Source: Methylobacter sp. (GTDB taxonomy: Bacteria > Pseudomonadota > Gammaproteobacteria > Methylococcales > Methylomonadaceae). From it: a DNA stretch of 64,000 bases. Made by a program: the position numbers and the translations under genes. Below, in pieces: positions 45,221 to 53,948 of the stretch; position 1 is the stretch's first letter; the number at the start of each line of letters is the position of its first letter. Below the pieces are notes generated by a model that was given only the letters and a program-made list of their open reading frames with translations, searched no databases and was not told the DNA's origin. The stretch lies in NCBI GenBank assembly GCA_023229605.1, contig JALNYY010000004.1, positions 1 through 64,000 of the forward strand, in the 5' to 3' direction.

Positions 45221-46638
45221 GGCAATTTTGTTTTGACAGTGTTCCATTTTGCGGTACGTTTCATGACGCCCCAGACGGACTTGCTTTTGAACAGCCAGCG
45301 CAGCATTCCGAGCACCCTCCAGTAACTGTTTAGCTGACGGTAGCCGAAATTTTCCGCTATCAAAGTCAAGCATAAGATGCATAAGTCGCAGGGGCGGCGA
45401 TAAATACGGTAGGACATTTCTTCCAACAGCAAGGCCGAGCCGGACAACAAAAATCCCATGCCGAATACCAGAATAAGCATAGCAATGGCGGCGTGATGAT
45501 CGATCAGGCCCAAACAAAATGCGGCAATCATCATAACCAATCCGGCTAATTCCAGCAACGGACCGAGCATTTCAAAAAAAAACATGAACGGAAACGCCAG
45601 CCAGCCGGCTACACCGCTGTTTTTAGCGAACATCATGCTTTTGTTAAGCCAAAGGCTTTCCGCCAGGCCGCGTTGCCAGCGGATGCGCTGATTTTTGAGC
45701 GTGCGCAGGTCTTCCGGGGCTTCTGTCCAGCATATAGGATCAGGGATAAAATGCACCCGGTAAGGCCGTCGTTGTCCGCTGAAAATCCGGTGCATGCGCA
45801 CTACCAATTCCATATCTTCACCCATAGTGTCGCTGCGATAACCGCCGACTGCGACAACGGCTTCCTTGCGGAACAGCCCAAATGCGCCGGAAATAATCAA
45901 CACTGCCTTGAGCGGCTGCCAGCCCATACGGCCAAACAGGAAAGCGCGCAGGTATTCAACAATCTGAAATCGTGCCAGCCAATTGCCGGGTAGAGCCGTA
46001 TTAATCAGATGTCCATCGCGCACTTCACAACCGTTGACAATGCGTACAATTCCACCAACCGCCACTGTACAGGGATCTTCCAGAAATGGCCGGACGATAC
46101 GGAACAAGCTGTCTCTAGGCAAAATAGAGTCCGCATCCATGCCGCAGAACAAAGGGTAGCGAGCGCAGTTAATACCGACGTTAAGCGCATCCGCCTTGCC
46201 GCCGTTTTCTTTGTCCACCACCCTCAGATTATGATAACGGGTGGAGCGGTAAACAGTCTTGACCGGCTGGGTTGGAATTCGTATCCGGTAAGCTTCGGGC
46301 ATGGGTTGCAGGGAGAATTCCTTGATCAGCACGTCCAGCGTGGCATCTTTAGAGCCGTCGTTGATAACGATGATTTCATATTCAGGGTAACTCAGTTGCA
46401 GCAGTGAATGGACTGAACTTGCGATAGTGGCTTCTTCATTGTAAGCCGGGGCCAGCAAAGCAATAGGAAATTCAAAGCCGGTGTATAAAGAAACGCCTTC
46501 GCTAATATCCTGATAAAGCATATTACGGGAAATGAAACTAAAAGCGACTAGGTTAAGCGATAGATAAATGGCGGTCAGGCCGACGAAATAAAGCAGGAAA
46601 AACCACTCCGAGACAGAGATAAGATCAAGCAGCATCAT
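45217..46638 (-). CDS. Processive family-2 glycosyltransferase (PgaC-like)
   Basis: A 473-residue membrane glycosyltransferase. One N-terminal membrane helix is followed by a GT-A domain with VINDGSKD, the DxD in GMDADSIL, and QRIRWQRG (the QxxRW motif of processive synthases). At least four membrane helices lie at the C terminus. The layout matches PgaC/hyaluronan/cellulose-type synthases that polymerise and extrude sugar chains. GGGAGGAGG sits just before the ATG at 46638, which overlaps the HEAT gene stop (ATGA). Sugar donor unknown; similarity to PgaC suggests UDP-GlcNAc. Confidence 0.9.
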   Translation of the reverse strand: MMLLDLISVSEWFFLLYFVGLTAIYLSLNLVAFSFISRNMLYQDISEGVSLYTGFEFPIALLAPAYNEEATIASSVHSLLQLSYPEYEIIVINDGSKDATLDVLIKEFSLQPMPEAYRIRIPTQPVKTVYRSTRYHNLRVVDKENGGKADALNVGINCARYPLFCGMDADSILPRDSLFRIVRPFLEDPCTVAVGGIVRIVNGCEVRDGHLINTALPGNWLARFQIVEYLRAFLFGRMGWQPLKAVLIISGAFGLFRKEAVVAVGGYRSDTMGEDMELVVRMHRIFSGQRRPYRVHFIPDPICWTEAPEDLRTLKNQRIRWQRGLAESLWLNKSMMFAKNSGVAGWLAFPFMFFFEMLGPLLELAGLVMMIAAFCLGLIDHHAAIAMLILVFGMGFLLSGSALLLEEMSYRIYRRPCDLCILCLTLIAENFGYRQLNSYWRVLGMLRWLFKSKSVWGVMKRTAKWNTVKTKLP

Positions 46639-47684
46639 GCCTCCTCCCATTCAGCCATCACCTGCTCCAGCATATCGGCAGCGTAGCGATCCGTTTGCGC
46701 CTGGCAGATGAGCATCATTTGGGCTTTGTCACGGCGCAGCAGCTCACCGATAGCCTGAGCCGCGCGGTAACGCACCCACCATTGCTGATCCGATAACAGC
46801 GGCTGCAAACTGGCAACATCGCTACTGTCCCCCAATCGACATAAAGCGTTAGCCGCGCCCACCCGTACCTCCCAATGGGCGTCACTCAAACTGTTAAGAA
46901 CCAAAGGCAACACCTTTGGACTACATGCGGCTTTCAGGCAAGCGCAGAGTAGTTCATGATTTTGTCCCGTAATCATATACCGGTTCAAGACGATATTCGC
47001 GGTGCCGACATCGGCAAAAGGCAGGTAGCGCACTAAAGCGCTCACTTGCTCATCAGGAGTATTGAGAATGGCATTCAGTAATGGCGGCGACACCATCACC
47101 GGCCCCGCTTCCAGCAGCAACCCGGCAACGAGGTGTCTGGGCCAGTCCGGGTGCGTGACGAGAAGCGGAATGACCTCGCGCAGTGCGGAACGGGTATTTA
47201 TACGAGTTAAAGCACGAGCAGCGGAAAAAGACCGCACCGGATCTTCATCATGCAACCGCAGCAATAATGGCTCCCACGCACGAATATCCCGTAACCAGCC
47301 TGCAGCCACGGTCGCTGCGATTAACTCCCGGTCGGACGGTGCGCGGTTAAGTATTTTAATGGCGATATGGTGCAGCCCCATGCTTCGCCCTAAACGTTGC
47401 AGATTACCAGGCGCTTCGCCACCTACATTAAGCAGATAATGATGCCACAACTGGAAAAAGAGCAGCCAGTTGCTATCGGACAAATACAGCGGCGGTACGC
47501 TGGGAACCAAGCCGCAGGCCGCGTCCATGCACAAAGCCCGCCACAATTGCCATAGCCGCTGGCGACGCCGCTCTCTCAGCCCCAACCAACCGCGCAACAA
47601 AAGTATGCACAACAGCTGCAACAACGCCAGTGCAATGGCGCCAAGACCCAGCCAGTATGCCCAAGCAACGGCGTCAGAAGGCAT
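46635..47684 (-). CDS. Membrane-anchored HEAT-repeat protein
   Basis: A 349-residue protein with one N-terminal membrane helix (about 8-30, WLGLGAIALALLQLLCILLL) and a solenoid of HEAT repeats at about 120-340. Repeats read WLRDIRAWEPLLLRLHDEDPVRSFSAARAL and HWEVRVGAANALCRLGD (quoted in part). Such repeats bind proteins, so it may scaffold the synthase and the outer-membrane barrel. The ATG at 47684 is preferred to a GTG at 47705; either overlaps the 3' end of the barrel gene. Its stop overlaps the glycosyltransferase start. No enzyme motif seen. Confidence 0.83.
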   Translation of the reverse strand: MPSDAVAWAYWLGLGAIALALLQLLCILLLRGWLGLRERRRQRLWQLWRALCMDAACGLVPSVPPLYLSDSNWLLFFQLWHHYLLNVGGEAPGNLQRLGRSMGLHHIAIKILNRAPSDRELIAATVAAGWLRDIRAWEPLLLRLHDEDPVRSFSAARALTRINTRSALREVIPLLVTHPDWPRHLVAGLLLEAGPVMVSPPLLNAILNTPDEQVSALVRYLPFADVGTANIVLNRYMITGQNHELLCACLKAACSPKVLPLVLNSLSDAHWEVRVGAANALCRLGDSSDVASLQPLLSDQQWWVRYRAAQAIGELLRRDKAQMMLICQAQTDRYAADMLEQVMAEWEEA

Positions 47685-48921
47685 AACGCAAACCAAAAAC
47701 AGCACCGCGCCGCGTGTAACTGGTGCCTTGCAGGTTGAGGCTCACATCATAGACCACTGCCCAAGCCGGTGTCAGCCAGTGCTGCCCTTGCAGAGAGTAG
47801 CTTTCCGTATCGGCATTGGCAAGACGACTGGGGTCAAGGCGCACCACCTCCTGACCGTTGCTGATAGAAACGCCAATATAATCATGGTCGCCATAGTAAT
47901 AGGCCGCCGTCCCAAGATGGCTGAAAGTAGCGGCGGAAGCCGCTTCCAACTGACTGACATAAAGCGTATAAGCCAGACGCCAATTCCCCCAATAGCGCTC
48001 TAACCCGACGGTACCGATTTCGTTGTTCTCTGCTCGATAGCTGATATGACGGAAACTGAATAACGCGCCAAAGCCGTAGTCCATTTTGTAATGGGCGCTG
48101 CCTAACAGCGACCATCGCGGCAAAAAAAGATTAGTGGGGCTTTCGTCAGTTTCCAGGCCGAAAGTCCAGCGCTCCGATACGGGAAGGGTGAAGCCCGCCA
48201 TGACGGAAGCATCCTGCAAAGCGAATCGATCCACCTGAGTGGCCCGGCCATAGAGGTTACGCCGATCGCCGAAACGGTGGCTTGCGCCAAGGTAAGCGCT
48301 GTTCCAGCTGTCGTACTGGCGATCCAGTTTTTCATAACTGCCGCCGACATCCAAGATGGTGTTGCGCCCAGATGTCGGTGGCTGGGGTATGCTTCCTGTC
48401 GGCGGCTGCATGATCGGAGACTCAGGCGTCAAACGCTGCCAGTCGCCATCAGGAAAACGCTGGGCGGCCTGGCGCTGGATATTTTCTGCTTCTCTCCATT
48501 CGTCGGCGGCGTAAAGACAGCGTATCAGCAATTTCCATACCTCTGCATAATGAGGCGCGCTTTTTTGAGCGCGTTTCAGGAAAGGGATGGCTTCGCGTGG
48601 TCGGCTCTGCCAAAAATATACTTGCCCCAAGCCCAGCAGATAATCGGCATTGTCAGGCTCGATACGCAGCAAAGCCGTGTACTGCCCAACAGATTCCTCG
48701 TATTTGGTCTGCCAGGCCAGCACTCGCGCCAATAAGAAACGGGCTTCGCTATCCTGCGGACGCTGGCCCAGCCATGTTTTCAATTGCGTCTCTGCATCGC
48801 CCCATTGCTTCATATTTACTGCCGCCTGAGCGTTTTGCAAGGCATTGTCAGCCGCCGCAGGCGCTGACAGCAGGGCCACCAAACAAGTCATAAAAATGGT
48901 GGCGGCAAATTTGGGCGTCAT
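47674..48921 (-). CDS. TPR / YaiO-like outer-membrane beta-barrel protein
   Basis: A 415-residue exported protein. A signal peptide runs to about residue 24 (ALLSAPAAA). TPR repeats at about 26-165 (ARFLLARVLAWQTKYEES, YLLGLGQVYFWQSRPREA) lead to a Pro-rich linker (about 168-185) and a barrel domain of about 225 residues. The barrel ends RYAF, with the C-terminal Phe typical of Bam-assembled proteins. The order TPR then barrel matches PgaA-type polysaccharide export porins on a smaller scale, and YaiO. Its ATG overlaps the stop of the upstream receiver gene (ATGA). It probably forms the outer-membrane exit for the polymer. Confidence 0.86.
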   Translation of the reverse strand: MTPKFAATIFMTCLVALLSAPAAADNALQNAQAAVNMKQWGDAETQLKTWLGQRPQDSEARFLLARVLAWQTKYEESVGQYTALLRIEPDNADYLLGLGQVYFWQSRPREAIPFLKRAQKSAPHYAEVWKLLIRCLYAADEWREAENIQRQAAQRFPDGDWQRLTPESPIMQPPTGSIPQPPTSGRNTILDVGGSYEKLDRQYDSWNSAYLGASHRFGDRRNLYGRATQVDRFALQDASVMAGFTLPVSERWTFGLETDESPTNLFLPRWSLLGSAHYKMDYGFGALFSFRHISYRAENNEIGTVGLERYWGNWRLAYTLYVSQLEAASAATFSHLGTAAYYYGDHDYIGVSISNGQEVVRLDPSRLANADTESYSLQGQHWLTPAWAVVYDVSLNLQGTSYTRRGAVFGLRYAF

Positions 48922-49304
48922 TGCTGCTTTTTAAGCTTCAGTTGGTGATTAACCCTAGCGACCAGCTCCAGGGGTTTAAACGGCTTGGCAATAAAATCAT
49001 CCGCGCCTGAACTTAAGGCGTCTGCCACGCCTTTTTCTCCAGACTTGGCAGTTAACATGATGATTTTCGTTTTCGCCCAAGTGGGCATAGCGCGCATTTG
49101 CTCTAACAAATGCGCACCGTTCACATAAGGCAGCATAACATCCAGCAGCGCCAAATCCGGCGGGGCACTGTGTTCCATAAAGTGCTGTGCGGCATGTCCG
49201 TCCTTTGCCAAAGACACTTGATACCCTTCCCTGCTCAGCAGAAACTCCAGCAACAGAGAAATTTCTTCGTCGTCTTCCACTACTAAAATATTTCCCGGCA
49301 TCAT
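48918..49304 (-). CDS. Single-domain response regulator heading the polysaccharide operon
   Basis: A 128-residue receiver with no output domain. Residues for phosphorylation are intact: E10-D11-D12 (ILVVEDDEE), D55 (LALLDVMLPY), T in IIMLTAKS and K in IAKPFKPLEL. It is coupled by a 4-base overlap to the barrel gene, so it is made in step with the export machinery, and may control it by direct binding. The partner kinase is unknown; the orphan phosphorelay 5.5 kb downstream is one candidate. CysZ-like gene ends 19 bases upstream. Confidence 0.9.
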   Translation of the reverse strand: MMPGNILVVEDDEEISLLLEFLLSREGYQVSLAKDGHAAQHFMEHSAPPDLALLDVMLPYVNGAHLLEQMRAMPTWAKTKIIMLTAKSGEKGVADALSSGADDFIAKPFKPLELVARVNHQLKLKKQQ

Positions 49305-49323
49305 GATTGTCCCGTTTATTAGA

Positions 49324-50052
49324 CTACTGCTGTTTGTCTTGCTTTATCTCATTCAAATACATAGTCGCGCCGATCACCGCAGCCGGTGCGACTATGATAT
49401 TCAGCACCGGAATGGTCAACCCCAGCACCGCCACGCCGCCAAAGCTTAACGCGCCCAGCCTCACGCTTTTAGCCAATTGCTTTTGCTCATCGAACAATAC
49501 GCCTTCGTTTTCCAGCGGATAAGCCATATATTCCAGCGCCATGCCCCAAGCCCCGAACAGCGCCCACAAAAAAGGCGCTATCACATTGATACCGGGAATA
49601 ACCGACAGTATCAGCAGCGGCAAGGCCCTGGTCGCCAGATAGCCGACACGTTTGAGTTCTGCGCCAATGACTTTGGCCAAAGGCTGTTCGGCGCTTGGCC
49701 GTGCCTGTCCGCTGATCATGGCCTGCGTTTTTGCCGCCAGTTTCCCGTAAAACGGCGCGGACATCATATTAGCCAGCACGGTAAAAGTGAAAAAACCGGC
49801 GATGAAAAAACTGAGGAAAAATAACGGCCACAACACCCAGCTCAGCCATTGCAACCAGCTCGGGATGAATTGGGCTATCAAATCCGAAACATAAAAATAG
49901 CCCAGCGTTAAGGCGACACTGTACAAGACCACGTTAATTAACACCGGAATCACGATGAACGCGCGCAATTCCGGGCTGCCCAGCAGCTTCAAACCTTTAA
50001 ACAGGTAGCCCACCGCCAGTACCGGATTATTGCCTTTTTTATCAAATAACAT
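49324..50052 (-). CDS. CysZ/EI24-domain membrane protein
   Basis: A 242-residue membrane protein of the EI24/CysZ family (DUF540), about 4-6 helices. The start GVGYLFKGLKLL-like AVGYLFKGLKLLGSPELR and the later LPLLILSVIPGINVIAPFLW are family hallmarks. E. coli CysZ imports sulfate for cysteine synthesis. Its start overlaps the end of mtnA by 11 bases, which links it to sulfur-compound salvage. Other family members may not carry sulfate, so cysZ is not assigned as a symbol. Confidence 0.85.
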   Translation of the reverse strand: MLFDKKGNNPVLAVGYLFKGLKLLGSPELRAFIVIPVLINVVLYSVALTLGYFYVSDLIAQFIPSWLQWLSWVLWPLFFLSFFIAGFFTFTVLANMMSAPFYGKLAAKTQAMISGQARPSAEQPLAKVIGAELKRVGYLATRALPLLILSVIPGINVIAPFLWALFGAWGMALEYMAYPLENEGVLFDEQKQLAKSVRLGALSFGGVAVLGLTIPVLNIIVAPAAVIGATMYLNEIKQDKQQ

Positions 50053-51082
50053 TCTTCAACCCTCTCACGCCCTGCTCAGCAGGATTCAATATTACGCCAC
50101 GCTCAGTCACAATGGCCGAAATCAATTCAGCCGGCGTCACGTCAAATACCGGATTCCAGGCGCTGACCAGGGAATCCTCTTTAATGTAACAGGCGGGCAA
50201 TAATTCGTTCTGGTTGCGTTGTTCGATTTCTATGTGGTCGCCGTTAGGCATATTCCAGTCTATGGTCGAGGTGGGCGCTGCCACCATCAGCTTGACGCCG
50301 TGTTGCTTGGCCAGCACAGCCAGGGAATAGGTGCCGATTTTATTGGCCGCATCGCCATTGGCGGCAATGCGGTCTGCGCCCACGATTATCCAATCGATGG
50401 CGCCGGATTTCATCAGCCATGCCGCCGCCGAGTCGGCAATCAACGTCGCCGGAATGCCGTCTTGCGCCAACTCCCAGACGGTCAGTCGGGCTCCCTGATT
50501 CCAGGGACGGGTTTCTCCGGCATAAACTTTTAGAGGCTGTCTTTGATAGGCGCTACGAATAACGCCCAGCGCCGTACCGTAACCGCCGGTTGCCAGAGCG
50601 CCCGCATTACAGTGCGTCATCACGCCCTTGGCGCCCGCCAGAATATCAGCGCCCAGCTCACCCATTTTGTGATTTGCAGCAATATCGTCGCTATGAATTT
50701 TCTCGGCACAGGCCAGAATCGCCTTTAAAGGATTATCAAGCTGTTGATTCAGTACAGATTTCATCTGATCCAATGCCCAGAACAAATTGACGGCTGTCGG
50801 CCTGGACTTTGCCAGCATCTCAATATCAGCCGCCACTTTTTGCCGCCAGTGACTTGATGCGGAATAATGCTGGCGAACAGAAAGCACCACGCCATAGGCC
50901 GCAGCAATGCCGATAGCCGGTGCACCGCGAACGCGCATGGTCGCGATGGCTTCGGTCACGCCAGCCGCGTTGTTATATTCATCGTAAACAATTTTATCCG
51001 GCAACTGCCGCTGATCCAGCACCTTTAAAGCATCGCCTGTCCATTGCAGGGCTTGCACAGCTAATTTATTTTGCATTGTCAT
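50042..51082 (-). CDS. mtnA: Methylthioribose-1-phosphate isomerase
   Basis: A 346-residue aldose-ketose isomerase that converts methylthioribose 1-phosphate to methylthioribulose 1-phosphate in methionine salvage. It has the eIF2B-like fold with RGAPAIGIAAAYG, the catalytic cysteine C158 in THCNAGALATGG, and the catalytic aspartate in GADRIAANGD. Full length. It is divergent from mtaD, the deaminase that acts earlier on methylthioadenosine, 75 bases away, so both probably share a control region. Two in-frame ATGs (51082, 51076) are possible starts. Confidence 0.94.
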   Translation of the reverse strand: MTMQNKLAVQALQWTGDALKVLDQRQLPDKIVYDEYNNAAGVTEAIATMRVRGAPAIGIAAAYGVVLSVRQHYSASSHWRQKVAADIEMLAKSRPTAVNLFWALDQMKSVLNQQLDNPLKAILACAEKIHSDDIAANHKMGELGADILAGAKGVMTHCNAGALATGGYGTALGVIRSAYQRQPLKVYAGETRPWNQGARLTVWELAQDGIPATLIADSAAAWLMKSGAIDWIIVGADRIAANGDAANKIGTYSLAVLAKQHGVKLMVAAPTSTIDWNMPNGDHIEIEQRNQNELLPACYIKEDSLVSAWNPVFDVTPAELISAIVTERGVILNPAEQGVRGLKNVI

Positions 51083-51157
51083 TATTTATCAGGCCATTTT
51101 TATCAAAAAATTAATGGTAAAAAGTTATAATTCGGCAACTAAATACAGGACTATCTC

Positions 51158-52471
51158 ATGACCGTTGTCGATACCCTCATCCACGCTCGCTGGATTATAC
51201 CCGTTGAACCGGAATCCGTAACCTATGAACACCATACGCTGGTTATCGATGGCGGACGGATTATCGATCTGCTGCCTACTACGCTTGCCAGGCAAAAATA
51301 TCAGGGCACAACCACCGAAAATCTCGACAACCACGCCTTGCTGCCCGGCTTAATCAACAGCCATACCCATGCAGCAATGACCTTAATGCGCGGCATTGCC
51401 GATGATTTGCATCTGATGGACTGGCTGCAAAACCACATCTGGCCGCTGGAACAAAAATGGATGAGCGAAGCATTCGTCAAAGACGGCACTGACTTGGCGA
51501 TAGCCGAGATGATTCTGGGCGGGACAACCTGCTTCAATGACATGTACTTTTTCCCCGAAATCACCGCGGCACAGGCGATACATCACGGTATCCGCGCCAG
51601 CGTCGGCTTGATTGTCATTGATTTCCCGACGGTATGGGCCGAAAACAGCGAAGCCTATATTGAAAAAGGCCTAGCCCTGCACGACCAACTGCGTCATCAC
51701 CCCTTGATTTCCACGCCTTTTGCGCCGCACGCGCCTTACACCGTGTCGGACGAGCCTTTACAAAAAATCAGAACTTTTTCCGACGAGCTGGAACTGCCTG
51801 TGCACATGCATGTTCACGAAACCCTGCACGAAGTCGAGCAGGAGCAGGAAAAAACCGGAATGCGGCCATTGCAAAGGCTGCATGATCTTGGCCTGCTCAA
51901 TCCGTCATTCATCGCGGTGCACATGACCCAGCTGACTGATGATGAAATCAGCCTGCTTGCAGAATCAGGCGCCCATATCGTGCATTGCCCTGAATCCAAC
52001 CTGAAACTGGCCAGCGGCTTTTGTCCGGTCGCCAAGTGCATCGAAGCAGGCATTAACGTGGCTTTGGGCACCGACGGAGCGGCCAGCAACAACGATCTGG
52101 ACATGTTCGGCGAAATGCGCACCGCAGCATTGCTCGGCAAGGCCGTTGCCAATGACGCCAGCGCCATTCCGGCCATGACCGCCCTGCGCATGGCGACCAT
52201 CAACGGAGCCAAAGCCCTGGGACTGGATAACGAAACCGGCTCATTAAGCATCGGCAAAGCCGCCGACATGATCGCCATTGATTTATCGCATCTGGAAACC
52301 CAGCCGCTATATTGCCCGGTTTCGCAGATTGTCTACGCCGCCAGCCGGCAGCAGGTCACCGATGTCTGGGTGGCAGGCAAGCGCTTGCTGAAACAGCGCC
52401 GTTTAACCACCGTTAATATCGATGATTTGAGAGTGAAAATCGCCGAATGGCGGCAGCGTTTATCCGGCTAA
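51158..52471 (+). CDS. mtaD: 5-methylthioadenosine/S-adenosylhomocysteine deaminase
   Basis: A 437-residue amidohydrolase that deaminates methylthioadenosine to methylthioinosine, as in the Pseudomonas salvage route. Metal ligands are visible: HTHAAM (HxH), the mid HMHVHETL, H in VHMTQL, and D in LGTDGAASNNDLD. It stands first in the order mtaD - ubiG - HAD - yciK known from Pseudomonas, but here a 1.4-kb block separates it from ubiG. The 3' end is duplicated at 53822-53909 (listed separately). Confidence 0.93.
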   Translation: MTVVDTLIHARWIIPVEPESVTYEHHTLVIDGGRIIDLLPTTLARQKYQGTTTENLDNHALLPGLINSHTHAAMTLMRGIADDLHLMDWLQNHIWPLEQKWMSEAFVKDGTDLAIAEMILGGTTCFNDMYFFPEITAAQAIHHGIRASVGLIVIDFPTVWAENSEAYIEKGLALHDQLRHHPLISTPFAPHAPYTVSDEPLQKIRTFSDELELPVHMHVHETLHEVEQEQEKTGMRPLQRLHDLGLLNPSFIAVHMTQLTDDEISLLAESGAHIVHCPESNLKLASGFCPVAKCIEAGINVALGTDGAASNNDLDMFGEMRTAALLGKAVANDASAIPAMTALRMATINGAKALGLDNETGSLSIGKAADMIAIDLSHLETQPLYCPVSQIVYAASRQQVTDVWVAGKRLLKQRRLTTVNIDDLRVKIAEWRQRLSG

Positions 52472-52524
52472 TCCAACCCAATACCTCCGCCAAGCACAAC
52501 AAATGACTAATAACCTCCTAACGC
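52446..52524. repeat. Direct repeat, left copy (mtaD 3' end)
   Basis: The last codons of mtaD plus about 50 bases recur at 53822-53909. AATGGCGGCAGCGTTTATCC and the following CGGCTAATCC differ at two of 29 positions, and a second block CAAGCACAACAAATGACTAA also matches its copy. Confidence 0.75.
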
Positions 52525-52579
52525 TTCAACGTTTCAAACAGGCAATATACCCAATTAAACCAGTTTAAAGAACCACCTT

Positions 52580-53167
52580 ATGGATACAAACCTCACACTT
52601 TTTTTCTTGTATTTGGTTGCAGTTATTTGCTTCGCAGGTTTTGCTCTCACCGAGAGATCAACGCCGACAAGCGTCAAAGAAATCTACATGTTTTCAGGAA
52701 CACTCGCCCTGATAGGATGCATTAGCGAGGTGGCTATCAATAATTTCTATAGAGCAGCTTTCGACTCGTCTCTGTGGACATATCAGGTAGCGCCTGTGCA
52801 CAATGGCGATACCTCGATTTTTGCGTTCTTTCAGTGGTCACTCTATGGCTATCATCTTTATTTTGTTCGGAAAAAGCTTCAGTCCTTTAACATTAAATAT
52901 GAAGAATATATTTTTGCCTTATTTCTCTCTGTAGAGGCGCTGTTGCTTGAAATATTCGTCAATATTTCAAGCAATTTTTTCCTTAACACATTCATATTTT
53001 ATTATATCCCTGGAGACATGGGGCATTTCACCACTGTTTTTGTCTTCCCTTTTTATCTTCTGGGAGGCGCTATATTGATTGGTATCTTTAATAGATTTTT
53101 GAAAGACCCGATGTTTTTCGGTACGCTGAGTTTTTCTGTCGCTTTTATTTTTGTGTTCTTATCGTAG
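52580..53167 (+). CDS. Uncharacterised multi-spanning membrane protein
   Basis: A 195-residue protein with about six predicted membrane helices: residues 8-24, 35-55, 78-96, 107-130, 135-165 and 172-194, rich in F, Y, L and I. I recognise no family. Base composition is clearly more AT-rich than its neighbours. It lies inside the block bounded by the mtaD 3'-end repeat, so it may have been acquired. The start is preceded by a weak site (AACCACCTT gives no good match). Its small size and aromatic content resemble other orphan inner-membrane proteins. Function unknown. Confidence 0.7.
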   Translation: MDTNLTLFFLYLVAVICFAGFALTERSTPTSVKEIYMFSGTLALIGCISEVAINNFYRAAFDSSLWTYQVAPVHNGDTSIFAFFQWSLYGYHLYFVRKKLQSFNIKYEEYIFALFLSVEALLLEIFVNISSNFFLNTFIFYYIPGDMGHFTTVFVFPFYLLGGAILIGIFNRFLKDPMFFGTLSFSVAFIFVFLS

Positions 53168-53257
53168 AATTGTATGGTGGATTCGCCAACAGGCAATCCA
53201 CAACAACTTCGACTGATTGTAACCGGCGATTTGCCGCCGAACCGCCCGGCAGCTTGA

Positions 53258-53725
53258 TTAATCCCACTTCATAACCGGCACGGATGAAATAGAATTCTTC
53301 GGGGAACCTTCAATCACCTTGTCGCTGTAGGCCAGATAGACCAGAACATTACGTTTTTTATCATAGAAGCGCACCACTTGCAGACTCTTAAAAACCAGCG
53401 ACAGGCTTTCTTTAAACACCACCTCGCCATTCTTCAATTGCCCCAGTTTGCTCGCATCGATTGCGCCTATTTGCCGGCATGCAATTGATGCATCTGATGG
53501 ATCTTCAGCCAGACCCACCGCGCCTTTCACACCTCCTGTTTTAGCGCGTGATATATGACAAGCAACACCGGGAACATCAGGATCATCGAAGGCTTCAACC
53601 ACAATTTTATGATTGGCTCCCAGCAGCTTAAATACCGTGCTTACATCACCGATCTCTTCGGCTGCCGCAGTAAACGCCAAAATGCTGAGAACAATTGTTG
53701 CAACAAGCAGGATTTGTTTTTTCAT
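53258..53725 (-). CDS. creA: CreA family protein
   Basis: A 155-residue exported protein of the CreA family. A signal peptide runs to about residue 22 (MKKQILLVATIVLSILAFTAAA). The conserved EEIGDVSTVFKLLG start of the mature part, VEAFDDPDVPGVACHIS and the late KKRNVLVYLAYSDKVIEGSPKNS are present. Function unknown. The ATG at 53725 has GGAG upstream and gives the signal peptide. It is convergent with the unknown membrane gene and divergent from ubiG, within the repeat-bounded block. Confidence 0.9.
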   Translation of the reverse strand: MKKQILLVATIVLSILAFTAAAEEIGDVSTVFKLLGANHKIVVEAFDDPDVPGVACHISRAKTGGVKGAVGLAEDPSDASIACRQIGAIDASKLGQLKNGEVVFKESLSLVFKSLQVVRFYDKKRNVLVYLAYSDKVIEGSPKNSISSVPVMKWD

Positions 53726-53821
53726 ACATTTCTCCACAAAATTAAAAAGTTATGCTGCCGATTTTCAAACTCATTGCTGGTATTATATAGGCAGATTCAG
53801 GTTGCTGGCGAAACGCCTGTC

Positions 53822-53909
53822 AATGGCAGCAGCGTTTATCCGGTTAATCCGGCCAGACAACATAAAAACAGCCCACGTCAAGAACAACAAATGACGAATA
53901 ACCCACTAA
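53822..53909. repeat. Direct repeat, right copy of the mtaD 3' end
   Basis: AATGGCAGCAGCGTTTATCC continues as in the end of mtaD (27 of 29 identical), and CAAGAACAACAAATGACGAA matches the second block of the left copy at 52446-52524. It sits just upstream of ubiG and is oriented like the left copy. Confidence 0.75.
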
Positions 53910-53948
53910 TATAGTAAACTATACAAATCTAACATTAGGTTCAGCACG

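Noticed and set aside
45221..45517. N-terminal extension of the DUF3142 protein by about 100 residues
   Set aside because: Lies wholly within the glycosyltransferase gene in another frame; the ATG at 45220 gives a clean signal peptide and ATGA coupling.
53177..53201. GTGGATT/AATCCAC hairpin between the membrane protein and creA as a terminator
   Set aside because: Seven-bp stem with no U-run on either strand; too weak to call.
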